Source: Apopatocola sp963628785 (GTDB lineage: Bacteria; Bacillota; Clostridia; Oscillospirales; Oscillospiraceae). Taken from it: a stretch of 10,657 bases of DNA. The notes below the pieces were generated by a model. It ran no database searches, had not been told where the DNA came from, and was given only the letters and a program-made list of their open reading frames with translations. A program made the position numbers and the translations under genes. Positions 1-6,107 of the stretch are shown here, in pieces (within the stretch, counting starts at the first letter, position 1; each line of letters begins with the position of its first letter). The stretch spans positions 1 to 10,657 of the forward strand of contig CAVGGQ010000067.1 of NCBI GenBank assembly GCA_963628785.1, written 5' to 3'.

Positions 1-90
1 CATTATTCTATAAAATCCCCGCCGAATTGAGAAGTCTGCAATGTGCAGGATATGCGTTCCCCCAACCCGTTCATTCTCTCGGCTCGAGCC

Positions 91-840
91 TTATTTTCGC
101 AGAACGGCTTTGCCCATGTAGGACCAGGTTTCTTTGTGACCGCCGGTTAGGACGGCGCGGCGGCAGCCTGGTACGTTCCAGCAGAGCGTACCGAAAAGGG
201 CGTTCACGCCGAAATCGAACCAGAGCGGCGTCATCGGGACGCTCGGCCCGCTCAGCGCGACGATCTCGGCATTTTTGCAAAGCTCGAGCAGGTGCGGCAT
301 CGTGCCGTTCGTGAGCGCCATGCCGGTGATGACGACGATCTCGCTCTCGGGGAGAAGTCGGTCCTCCTCCCGTTCCGGCAGGTCGCCGGGATGCGGGTCT
401 TTCTCGAATACGCGCAGCTCGCGCATGCCGCGCAGCTTCTCGCCGCCGTGAAAGTGTCCGACGGTGGACACGAGCCTGCCGCTGCATTCCGGTTCCAGCG
501 TGCGGAACGCGTCGCCGAGATCGATCTCCGGCGGGTAGAGCGTTACACCGAGCGACTTGAGCGTGCTGCGTCGGTTAAACCAGACGTTGATCGCCGCGCA
601 TCCGAGTGCCGCCTCCTGCATATCCTCGGAGCGGATCCGGGCCGCAAGATCGCGCAGCGGACGGCCCGTCCACGCATCATAAACGGCCGCACCGCTGTAC
701 GGCGTCTTGTCCGGCAACGGGATCGATGCGAGCCCCGCACCGCCCTCCGCTTCTGCATATGCCTGATATTGTCCGCGAACGGCCGTTATTACGCGCGCGT
801 CCGAAGGTATGCGGTCAATAAGAGCATCGTAGAGATTCAT
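91..840 (-). CDS. DUF4213/DUF364 domain protein (putative heavy-metal chelation family)
   Basis: This protein of about 249 residues matches the DUF364 family. An N-terminal DUF4213-like part (about residues 1-90, with a GCAAINVWFNR segment) precedes a Rossmann-like C-terminal DUF364 part. Family hallmarks in order are VSTVGHF (about 125-131), a VFEKDPHPGDLPE stretch (about 144-156), ITGMALTNGT (about 171-180) and a SGPSVPMTP segment (about 197-205). A solved family member combines enolase-N-like and Rossmann-like folds and was proposed to bind heavy metals; the actual reaction is unknown. I prefer the ATG at 840. It is preceded by an AAAGG-like site, and the upstream in-frame ATG at 891 lies only a few bases from the proposed -10 box, so it would fall at or before the transcript start. 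The gene diverges from an XdhC gene, which hints at a role in molybdenum or other metal supply, but that is inference. Confidence 0.85.
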   Translation of the reverse strand: MNLYDALIDRIPSDARVITAVRGQYQAYAEAEGGAGLASIPLPDKTPYSGAAVYDAWTGRPLRDLAARIRSEDMQEAALGCAAINVWFNRRSTLKSLGVTLYPPEIDLGDAFRTLEPECSGRLVSTVGHFHGGEKLRGMRELRVFEKDPHPGDLPEREEDRLLPESEIVVITGMALTNGTMPHLLELCKNAEIVALSGPSVPMTPLWFDFGVNALFGTLCWNVPGCRRAVLTGGHKETWSYMGKAVLRK

Positions 841-847
841 ATATCGC

Positions 848-876
848 TTGCCTTTCCGTTTGATTTCGGGTATAAT
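848..876 (+). promoter_or_regulatory. Promoter for xdhC
   Basis: On the plus strand, a -35 box TTGCCT (848-853) and a perfect -10 box TATAAT (871-876) are separated by 17 nt. Transcription would start near 883 and give a leader of about 55 nt before xdhC. The two -10 boxes form a 7-bp inverted repeat (GTATAAT 870-876, ATTATAC 894-900). Between them lies AATAC-TTCG-GTATT (874-887), a small dyad that could be an operator. Confidence 0.55.
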
Positions 877-893
877 ACTTCGGTATTTCATTC

Positions 894-922
894 ATTATAC
901 AGGGATTTTCAAAGAATCACAA
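894..922 (-). promoter_or_regulatory. Promoter for the DUF364 gene
   Basis: On the minus strand, a -35 box TTGTGA (922-917) and a perfect -10 box TATAAT (899-894) are separated by 17 nt. Transcription would start near 887 and read left into the DUF364 gene at 840. It faces the xdhC promoter at 848-876. Confidence 0.55.
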
Positions 923-938
923 GTCGGAGGCTTATTTT

Positions 939-1973
939 ATGCGCACAATTTTTTCCAAGCTCCTCTATGAAGTCGAAAAGGGCAACAATGTAATGATCGT
1001 CACCGTCATTGCCGACAACGGCAGTGCCCCGCGCGGCGCGGGCGCTGCGATGCTCGTCGGCGCAGACGGGCGCATCATCGGCACCATCGGCGGCGGCTCG
1101 GTGGAATTCCGCTCCGAGCGCATGGCCGTGGAGATGCTTGCGCGCGGCGAGAGTGCCGTGCATGACTTCTGCCTTCACCCGAACAATGCGGAGGACATCG
1201 GCATGCAGTGCGGCGGTGATGTGACCGTATTTTTCCAGTTCGTGGACGCGCAGGATATGCGCTGGAGCCTGCTCGCGGGCGCGGTGTGCGACCGAATCGA
1301 AGCAGATAAACCCGGCTGGCTGATTCGCCCGCTCGACGGCGGAGTGCCGAGCTTGTACGGCGAGGAGGGCATCCTATGCGGCGATGAAGTGCCGGAAGAG
1401 GAGCGCTCCCGCCTGTGCACCGGCTGCTGCATCGTTACGAAAAAGTATTCTGCCGAGCCGCTGCCGCGCTTCAACCGCGTCGTGATTTTCGGCGGCGGTC
1501 ACATTGCCCACTCACTAACGCCTCTGCTCGGCACAGTCGACTTCCGCTGCATCGTGCTCGACAACCGCCCGACGTTTATCGACAAATCGCTCTTCCCCGG
1601 CGCGGAGGACGTGCGGCTGTGCAACTATACGAACATTGCCGAGTCCGTCACGATCACGCGAGAGGATTATGTGGTCGTCATGACGAACGGCCATTCCGGC
1701 GACCTCATCATCGAAGATCAGGTGCTCCGTATCCCGCACGCCTATCTCGGCGTTGTCGGCTCGCGCAGTAAGATCGCCTATGTGAACAAAACGCTCATGG
1801 AGCGCGGCATCCCGGAAGAAGCTCTTCACGGTATCCACACGCCCATCGGCACCCCCATCAAGGCTGTCACGCCGGCGGAGATCGCCGTGAGCATCCTCGG
1901 CGAGCTCATCCTCTGCCGTGCCGAGATCCGCGAAAACGGCCTCCCCGAACACCACCCCTGTCCGGTCCACTGA
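939..1973 (+). CDS. xdhC: XdhC/CoxI family protein (molybdenum hydroxylase maturation factor)
   Basis: A 344-residue protein with both XdhC domains. The N-terminal XdhC_CoxI part carries GSAPRGAG (28-35) and GTIGGGSVE (48-56), followed by a CGGDVTVFF stretch. The C-terminal Rossmann part carries the nucleotide-binding GGGHIA (185-190), GVVGSRSK and a TPIGTPIKAVTPAEIAVSI segment near the end. Characterised XdhC proteins bind molybdenum cofactor and help sulfurate it before insertion into xanthine dehydrogenase-type enzymes. The start is supported by GGAGG (926-930), 8 nt upstream of the ATG. The gene stands alone, with a divergent DUF364 gene upstream and a terminator about 75 nt downstream. 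No molybdenum hydroxylase or moa/mob gene is in the window, so the client enzyme is unknown. It could serve a selenium-dependent molybdenum hydroxylase elsewhere, as some Clostridia have. Confidence 0.9.
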   Translation: MRTIFSKLLYEVEKGNNVMIVTVIADNGSAPRGAGAAMLVGADGRIIGTIGGGSVEFRSERMAVEMLARGESAVHDFCLHPNNAEDIGMQCGGDVTVFFQFVDAQDMRWSLLAGAVCDRIEADKPGWLIRPLDGGVPSLYGEEGILCGDEVPEEERSRLCTGCCIVTKKYSAEPLPRFNRVVIFGGGHIAHSLTPLLGTVDFRCIVLDNRPTFIDKSLFPGAEDVRLCNYTNIAESVTITREDYVVVMTNGHSGDLIIEDQVLRIPHAYLGVVGSRSKIAYVNKTLMERGIPEEALHGIHTPIGTPIKAVTPAEIAVSILGELILCRAEIRENGLPEHHPCPVH

Positions 1974-2000
1974 TCCTTCCGCATGGCCTTATATAACAAG

Positions 2001-2026
2001 GCTCTATGTCAATAGTTGGATAGAGC
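2001..2026. repeat. Short inverted repeat downstream of xdhC
   Basis: GCTCTAT (2001-2007) is matched by ATAGAGC (2020-2026), giving a 7-bp stem with a 12-nt loop. The same ATAGAGCA word recurs at 2106-2113, and TATGCTCT appears in inverse near 2168. There is no T-tract, so this is not an obvious terminator. Its role is unknown. Confidence 0.4.
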
Positions 2027-2046
2027 AAATAACAAAGATCTGAGAG

Positions 2047-2082
2047 AAGAGAGTGTACGGAGAGCCGTGCACTCTCTTGTTT
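2047..2082 (+). terminator. Intrinsic terminator after xdhC
   Basis: The arms 2047-2060 and 2065-2078 pair over 14 bp, including one G-T wobble, around a four-base AGAG loop. TGTTT follows. The stem is very stable; the T-tract is short and interrupted. It lies 74 nt past the xdhC stop, and no other plus-strand gene is upstream, so it most likely ends the xdhC transcript. Confidence 0.65.
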
Positions 2083-2098
2083 AGTAGGAAGGATCGCA

Positions 2099-2149
2099 AT
2101 GAAGTATAGAGCATACAGAGCCCTTTCCGGTGGTGTATAGCAACTTCAT
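2099..2149. repeat. Imperfect dyad in the xdhC-gltA gap
   Basis: ATGAAGT (2099-2105) is mirrored by ACTTCAT (2143-2149), with a further four-base match inside (ATAC 2113-2116, GTAT 2135-2138). The 284-bp gap between xdhC and gltA is AT-rich compared with the genes on either side and holds no convincing ORF. This dyad, the two flanking terminators and the GATCCTTCC inverted repeat (1972-1980, 2087-2095) are all that I can see in it. Confidence 0.35.
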
Positions 2150-2196
2150 CTTAAAGGATCTTTCTGTTATGCTCTGCTTTTATTTTCCGATAATGA

Positions 2197-2242
2197 AAAT
2201 GTTGGGTGCAGCGCATTATCTCGGTTCGCTACCCCAACATTT
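2197..2242 (-). terminator. Terminator after citrate synthase
   Basis: AAATGTTGGG (2197-2206) and CCCAACATTT (2233-2242) form a perfect 10-bp outer stem. A 4-bp inner stem (AGCG 2210-2213, CGCT 2227-2230) lies inside. Read on the minus strand, the right arm runs into a T-rich stretch, TTTTCATTA. It begins 15 nt past the gltA stop codon, the right place for its terminator. Confidence 0.65.
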
Positions 2243-2257
2243 ATTATAGAACCCTTT

Positions 2258-3619
2258 TTATCGCATGCGCATCGGCACATATTCCTTCTTGTTTATGGCG
2301 GAGCGGTAGGCGGGGCGGATGATGCGCCCGCCGCTTACGACCTCTTCAATGCGGTGCGCACACCAGCCGGCGATGCGCGCCATGGCAAAGAGCGGAGTAT
2401 AAAGGTCGGACGGTATGCCGAGCATGGCATATACCATGCCCGAGTAGAGATCCACGTTCGCACACATGGGAATGAGCTTCCCCGTGCGCTCCGTGAGGAG
2501 CGGAATGCCGACTCTTTCCACGGCCTCCGTCAGGTCAAAATCAAATTTCATGCCTTTCGCCTCGGCCATCGAACGGGCATATTTCCGCAGCGTGACCGCT
2601 CGCGGATCACTCATAGTGTACACGGCGTGGCCCAGACCGTATATTTTTCCGGAGCGGTCTCCCGCCTCTTTGTTCAGAAGCTTGGTAAGATAGGCGCGCA
2701 CCTCGTCATCGTCGTTCGGATCGCTCACATTCTGGCTGATATAGCCCATCATTTCCATGACCTTCGCGTTGGCACCGCCGTGAAGCGGGCCCTTCAGCGC
2801 GCCGACGGCGGCTGCAATGGCACTGTAGGTATCGGTCCCCGAGGAGGAAAGCGTTCGGCAGGCGAAAGCGGAGTTGTTGCCGCCGCCGTGCTCCGCATGC
2901 AGTATCAGCACCAGATCGAGGAGCCGCGCTTCCTCGGGCGTATAGCTCTTATCTTCGCGAACCATGCGCAGGAAGTTTTCCGCAACGGACAGATCCGGCT
3001 TGGGATTATGGATATACAGAGACTGATCGTCGAATATATGCCGCTTGACCGCGTAGGCATCGGCTACGATCGTCGGGAATCGTCCGATGAGCTCAATGAA
3101 CTGCCGCACCAGATTTTCGATGGAGATGTCATCGGGCGTCTCGTCGTACGAGTAGAGTGCCAGAACGCTGCGCTCCAGCTTGTTCATTACGTTTTTCGAC
3201 GGCGCTTTAAGGATCATATCCTCGAAAAAGCCGTCCGGCAGCTTGTGCGCGCTCGAGAGCACGGTGTTGAACTGTGTAAACTGCGCCTCGGTCGGGAGCT
3301 TTCCGAAGAGCAGAAGGTACACGACCTCCTCGTATCCGAGCGTTCCTTCGGCCTGATGGCTTTCGACAATGTCCAGCACGTCGATGCCCCGATAGTACAG
3401 CTCGCCCGGCATGGGGACGCGCTCGCCGTCGCGCATGTAATAGCCCTGAACGCTGCCGATGCGCGTGACGCCGGCCATAACACCCGTGCCGTCCGCGTTT
3501 CGCAGACCGCGTTTGACGGCATCGCCCGCATAATGGCGCGCATCGATGGCGTATTCCCTCTGCAGCTTGTCGCAGAGCGACTCCACATATCCCTTCAAAA
3601 CCGCTTTGTTTTCATTCAT
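2258..3619 (-). CDS. gltA: Citrate synthase (citrate/2-methylcitrate synthase family)
   Basis: This enzyme condenses oxaloacetate with acetyl-CoA to give citrate in the cytoplasm. The product is about 453 residues. The catalytic signatures are present: HAEHGGG (His 241 and His 244), PLHGGAN (His 280), GLGHAVYTMSDPRA (His 331, Arg 340) and NVDLYSG (Asp 390), plus the C-terminal arginines of ARIAGWCAHR. The sequence cannot separate citrate from 2-methylcitrate synthase activity by itself. The divergent aconitase and isocitrate dehydrogenase genes argue for citrate synthase; no prpB or prpD is nearby. I chose the ATG at 3619 (MNENK), about 11 nt downstream of AAAAGGGG (3638-3631). A TTG at 3625 is a closer alternative. 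The longer in-frame ATG at 3691 is rejected because it lies upstream of the proposed promoter. Confidence 0.93.
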   Translation of the reverse strand: MNENKAVLKGYVESLCDKLQREYAIDARHYAGDAVKRGLRNADGTGVMAGVTRIGSVQGYYMRDGERVPMPGELYYRGIDVLDIVESHQAEGTLGYEEVVYLLLFGKLPTEAQFTQFNTVLSSAHKLPDGFFEDMILKAPSKNVMNKLERSVLALYSYDETPDDISIENLVRQFIELIGRFPTIVADAYAVKRHIFDDQSLYIHNPKPDLSVAENFLRMVREDKSYTPEEARLLDLVLILHAEHGGGNNSAFACRTLSSSGTDTYSAIAAAVGALKGPLHGGANAKVMEMMGYISQNVSDPNDDDEVRAYLTKLLNKEAGDRSGKIYGLGHAVYTMSDPRAVTLRKYARSMAEAKGMKFDFDLTEAVERVGIPLLTERTGKLIPMCANVDLYSGMVYAMLGIPSDLYTPLFAMARIAGWCAHRIEEVVSGGRIIRPAYRSAINKKEYVPMRMR

Positions 3620-3647
3620 GGCCAATGCATCCCCTTTTCCGGAATTC

Positions 3648-3778
3648 TTGCAGTCAGTATATAGGAATTCTCCAAAATTTGCAAGTATCAATTATTTCTT
3701 ATGCAAATCATACGGCAAAAATGCGACTATATCCGCGATGTATGTGCTGTTTGTGCAAGATTTATTTTTCTTCTTGCA
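3648..3778. promoter_or_regulatory. Candidate operator cluster shared by gltA and acn
   Basis: Five TTGCA/TGCAA cores lie in 131 bp of the divergent gap: near 3648, 3679, 3702, 3754 and 3774. Two pairs form dyads: ATTTGCA (3677-3683) with TGCAAAT (3702-3708), and TGCAAGA (3754-3760) with TCTTGCA (3772-3778). GTCAGTAT also occurs twice in direct orientation (3653-3660 and 3803-3810), near the start of each gene. The regulator is not identified. Joint control of citrate synthase and aconitase is common in Firmicutes. Confidence 0.45.
3656..3684 (-). promoter_or_regulatory. Promoter for citrate synthase
   Basis: On the minus strand, a -35 box TTGCAA (3684-3679) and a -10 box TATACT (3661-3656; five of six consensus bases) are separated by 17 nt. 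Transcription would start near 3649, about 30 nt before the gltA start. The -35 box lies within one of the repeated TTGCA motifs, so a protein binding there would compete with RNA polymerase. Confidence 0.6.
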
Positions 3779-3781
3779 TTT

Positions 3782-3810
3782 TTGACAATTTCACGATAGT
3801 ATGTCAGTAT
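3782..3810 (+). promoter_or_regulatory. Candidate promoter for the acn-icd operon
   Basis: A perfect TTGACA -35 box (3782-3787) is followed after 17 nt by CAGTAT (3805-3810), a weak -10 box. An alternative pairs TTGCAT (3774-3779) with TAGTAT (3797-3802), also at 17 nt. The poor -10 box could mean that an activator is needed. Confidence 0.35.
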
Positions 3811-3844
3811 CGCATGAACAACTATTTCCGATCGAGGTGCGGCC

Positions 3845-6097
3845 ATGATTACTCTTCATAACTCCCCGACAATGATAAAGGACGGTGCGCCCGTCTGTTC
3901 CCCCGTTGACGAAGCGTCCCTGAACGCCGGACGCGAAAAGACCATGGCCTATCGGATTCTTCGCAGCCACAGCCGTTCGGGCTGCGCCGATAAGGTTGCC
4001 GTGAAGTTTGACAGTCTGATCTCGCACGACATTACCTATGTCGGCATCATCCAGACCGCCGTTGCCAGCGGCCTCCGGGAATTTCCCATGCCGTACGCTC
4101 TTACCAACTGCCATAACAGCCTCTGCACCGTCGGCGGTACCATCAATGAGGATGACCATATTTTCGGCCATAGTGCGGCGGTAAAATTCGGTGGCATCTA
4201 TGTTCCCGCCAATATGGCCGTGATCCACCAGTATACCCGCGAGGAGTTGGCCGGATGCGGTCGAATGATCCTCGGCTCCGACAGTCACACGCGCTACGGC
4301 GCGCTGGGCGCCATGGGCATCGGCGAAGGCGGACCGGAGCTCGTAAAGCAGCTGCTGGGAGAGACCTGGGAGAACAGCGCCCCGCCGGTCATCCTCGTCC
4401 GGCTCACCGGCACGCCAAAGCGCGGCGTCGGCCCGCATGATGTTGCCATTGCCCTGTGCGGTGCGGTGTATAAAAACGGCTTTGTGAAAAACAAGGTGCT
4501 GGAATTTGCCGGCCCCGGCATCGCCGCACTGCCGGTGGACTACCGCATCGGCATCGATGTGATGACAACGGAGACAGCCTGCCTTTCGTCGATCTGGGAG
4601 ACGGACGAGAAAATTCTGGAATACTACACCGTCCACGGACGGCCGGACGCCTATAAGCGCCTTTCGGTTCCCGACGGCGCATGCTATGACGGCATGATCG
4701 AGATCGACCTCTCCTCCGTCGAGCCGATGGCCGCCCTGCCGTATCACCCCTCCGAGGCGGTGACGATCTGGGAGCTCCGGGAAAACGCCGGCGACATTTT
4801 CCGCGAGGTGGAGAAGCGAACCGAAAAGCAGTTCGGCGGAAAGGTAAAGCTCAACCTCACCGGCAAGCTGGTCAACGGTCAAATCGTGGTGGATCAGGGT
4901 GTGATCGCCGGCTGTTCCGGCGGAATGTTCGACAATATCGCGGAGGTTGCGGCCATTCTGGACGGACAGGGCATCGGCTCCGGCGTCTTCTCTCTGTCGG
5001 TATATCCTCCGAGCATCCCCGTGAATATGGAGCTTCTGAAAAGCGGCATCGCGCACCGGCTGCTCTCCTCGGGCGCTGTGCTCAAGCCCTGCTTCTGCGG
5101 CCCGTGCTTCGGCGCGGGTGACGTGCCCGGCAACAACGGCCTCTCCGTACGCCACACGACACGCAACTTCCCGAACCGCGAGGGCTCAAAGCCCGGCGAC
5201 GGTCAGATCGCCGCCGTCATGCTGATGGACGCCCGTTCCATTGCGGCCACGGCGCGAAACCACGGCGTACTCACTGCCGCAACGGAGATCGACTATGAGC
5301 CGTATCCGGCCTTCGAACGTGAATATGACAGGAGCAGCTATGACCGCCGCGTTTACAGCGGCTTCGGTCGTCCCGATGCCTCCGCAGAACTGAAATACGG
5401 TCCGAATATCGTCGCCTGGCCGAAAATTCCCGGCCTGTCCGAGCATCTTCTGCTGCGCCTGGCGGCGGTGATGCACGACCCGGTCACCACAACGGACGAG
5501 CTCATCCCCTCCGGGGAAACCAGCAGCTACCGTTCCAATCCGCTCAGGCTCGCCTCATTTGCCCTTTCGCGCCGCGAGCCGGAGTATGTCGCACGCGCGA
5601 AGGCCGTGCAGGCCATGGAAGCCGACCGCGCGGCAGGAAGACCCGGTGCGGAAGTCATCTCCGTCATGGAGAAATTCGGCGCGTCCGATAAGCTGAACTC
5701 CACGCTCCTCGGCTCTGCCATATTCTGCGAAAAGCCCGGCGACGGTTCCGCCCGAGAGCAGGCGGCTTCCTGCCAGCGCGTACTCGGCGGCTGTGCCAAC
5801 ATCTGCCGCGAATATGCCACGAAGCGTTACCGCTCCAACTGCGTGAACTGGGGCATGCTGCCCTTTACCATCGCTCCGGAAACCGCCTTTGACTATGCCC
5901 CCAGCGACTGGCTGTACATTCCGGACATTCTCGCATCCGTCCGAAGCGGTGCCGACCGCGTCACGGCGTGGGTGCTGTCCGGCGGTGAAAAGCATCCGAT
6001 CGAGCTGCTCCTTCCGAACTTCACGCCCGAGGAGCGCGAGCTCGTGATTGACGGCTGCCTTATGAACCGATACGCAAAACGCAATTCCGTAAAGTGA
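3845..6097 (+). CDS. acn: Aconitate hydratase (aconitase, clostridial 'hydratase' type)
   Basis: A 750-residue [4Fe-4S] enzyme that should interconvert citrate and isocitrate. Domains 1-3 carry SDSHT (Asp 146, His 148) and the GIGEGG loop. The iron-sulfur ligands are Cys 357 (in AGCSGG) and the CGPC pair Cys 418 and Cys 421, followed by TTRNFPNREGS. The C-terminal swivel domain carries GDGSAREQA (632-640) and a CVNWGMLPF segment. The catalytic serine (Ser 635) and substrate arginine (Arg 637) remain. The second serine of the usual GSSREH motif is Ala 636, and the histidine is Gln 639. The protein is thus a divergent family member, shorter than AcnA at about 890 residues. GAGG (3834-3837) supports this start. 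The gene is followed after 10 nt by isocitrate dehydrogenase, which strongly suggests the aconitase step. Homoaconitase or another hydro-lyase is less likely. Confidence 0.9.
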   Translation: MITLHNSPTMIKDGAPVCSPVDEASLNAGREKTMAYRILRSHSRSGCADKVAVKFDSLISHDITYVGIIQTAVASGLREFPMPYALTNCHNSLCTVGGTINEDDHIFGHSAAVKFGGIYVPANMAVIHQYTREELAGCGRMILGSDSHTRYGALGAMGIGEGGPELVKQLLGETWENSAPPVILVRLTGTPKRGVGPHDVAIALCGAVYKNGFVKNKVLEFAGPGIAALPVDYRIGIDVMTTETACLSSIWETDEKILEYYTVHGRPDAYKRLSVPDGACYDGMIEIDLSSVEPMAALPYHPSEAVTIWELRENAGDIFREVEKRTEKQFGGKVKLNLTGKLVNGQIVVDQGVIAGCSGGMFDNIAEVAAILDGQGIGSGVFSLSVYPPSIPVNMELLKSGIAHRLLSSGAVLKPCFCGPCFGAGDVPGNNGLSVRHTTRNFPNREGSKPGDGQIAAVMLMDARSIAATARNHGVLTAATEIDYEPYPAFEREYDRSSYDRRVYSGFGRPDASAELKYGPNIVAWPKIPGLSEHLLLRLAAVMHDPVTTTDELIPSGETSSYRSNPLRLASFALSRREPEYVARAKAVQAMEADRAAGRPGAEVISVMEKFGASDKLNSTLLGSAIFCEKPGDGSAREQAASCQRVLGGCANICREYATKRYRSNCVNWGMLPFTIAPETAFDYAPSDWLYIPDILASVRSGADRVTAWVLSGGEKHPIELLLPNFTPEERELVIDGCLMNRYAKRNSVK

Positions 6098-6107
6098 GGG
6101 CTTCGGC

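Noticed and set aside
81..90. Palindrome GGCTCGAGCC after the DUF364 stop as a terminator
   Set aside because: Without a loop only three base pairs could form around a four-base turn, and no T-tract follows on the minus strand. The first 90 bases hold no clear feature.
292..993. 233-codon plus-strand frame across the DUF364 gene
   Set aside because: It overlaps the DUF364 gene, the promoters and the xdhC start; the minus-strand product matches a known family over its whole length.
2007..2012. Perfect TTGACA on the minus strand after xdhC
   Set aside because: No acceptable -10 box lies 15-19 nt downstream of it, and any transcript would only run antisense into xdhC.
1972..2095. A MITE bounded by GATCCTTCC and GGAAGGATC
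   Set aside because: The 9-bp inverted ends are intact, but the flanking bases (CACT and GCAA) show no target duplication and the left end is in the xdhC stop codon. It is kept only as an observation.
2354..3664. 436-codon open frame on the plus strand opposite citrate synthase
   Set aside because: It is antisense to a gene with all catalytic residues intact; the translation is His/Arg-rich without any family motif.
3648..3778. Repeated TTGCA motifs as a CRISPR array or tandem repeat
   Set aside because: The cores are short, unevenly spaced and occur in both orientations, with no long repeat unit and no cas genes.
3791..5155. 454-codon open frame on the minus strand opposite acn
   Set aside because: It lies fully antisense to a gene with clear aconitase motifs, has no recognisable domain, and is composed as expected of a GC-rich shadow frame.
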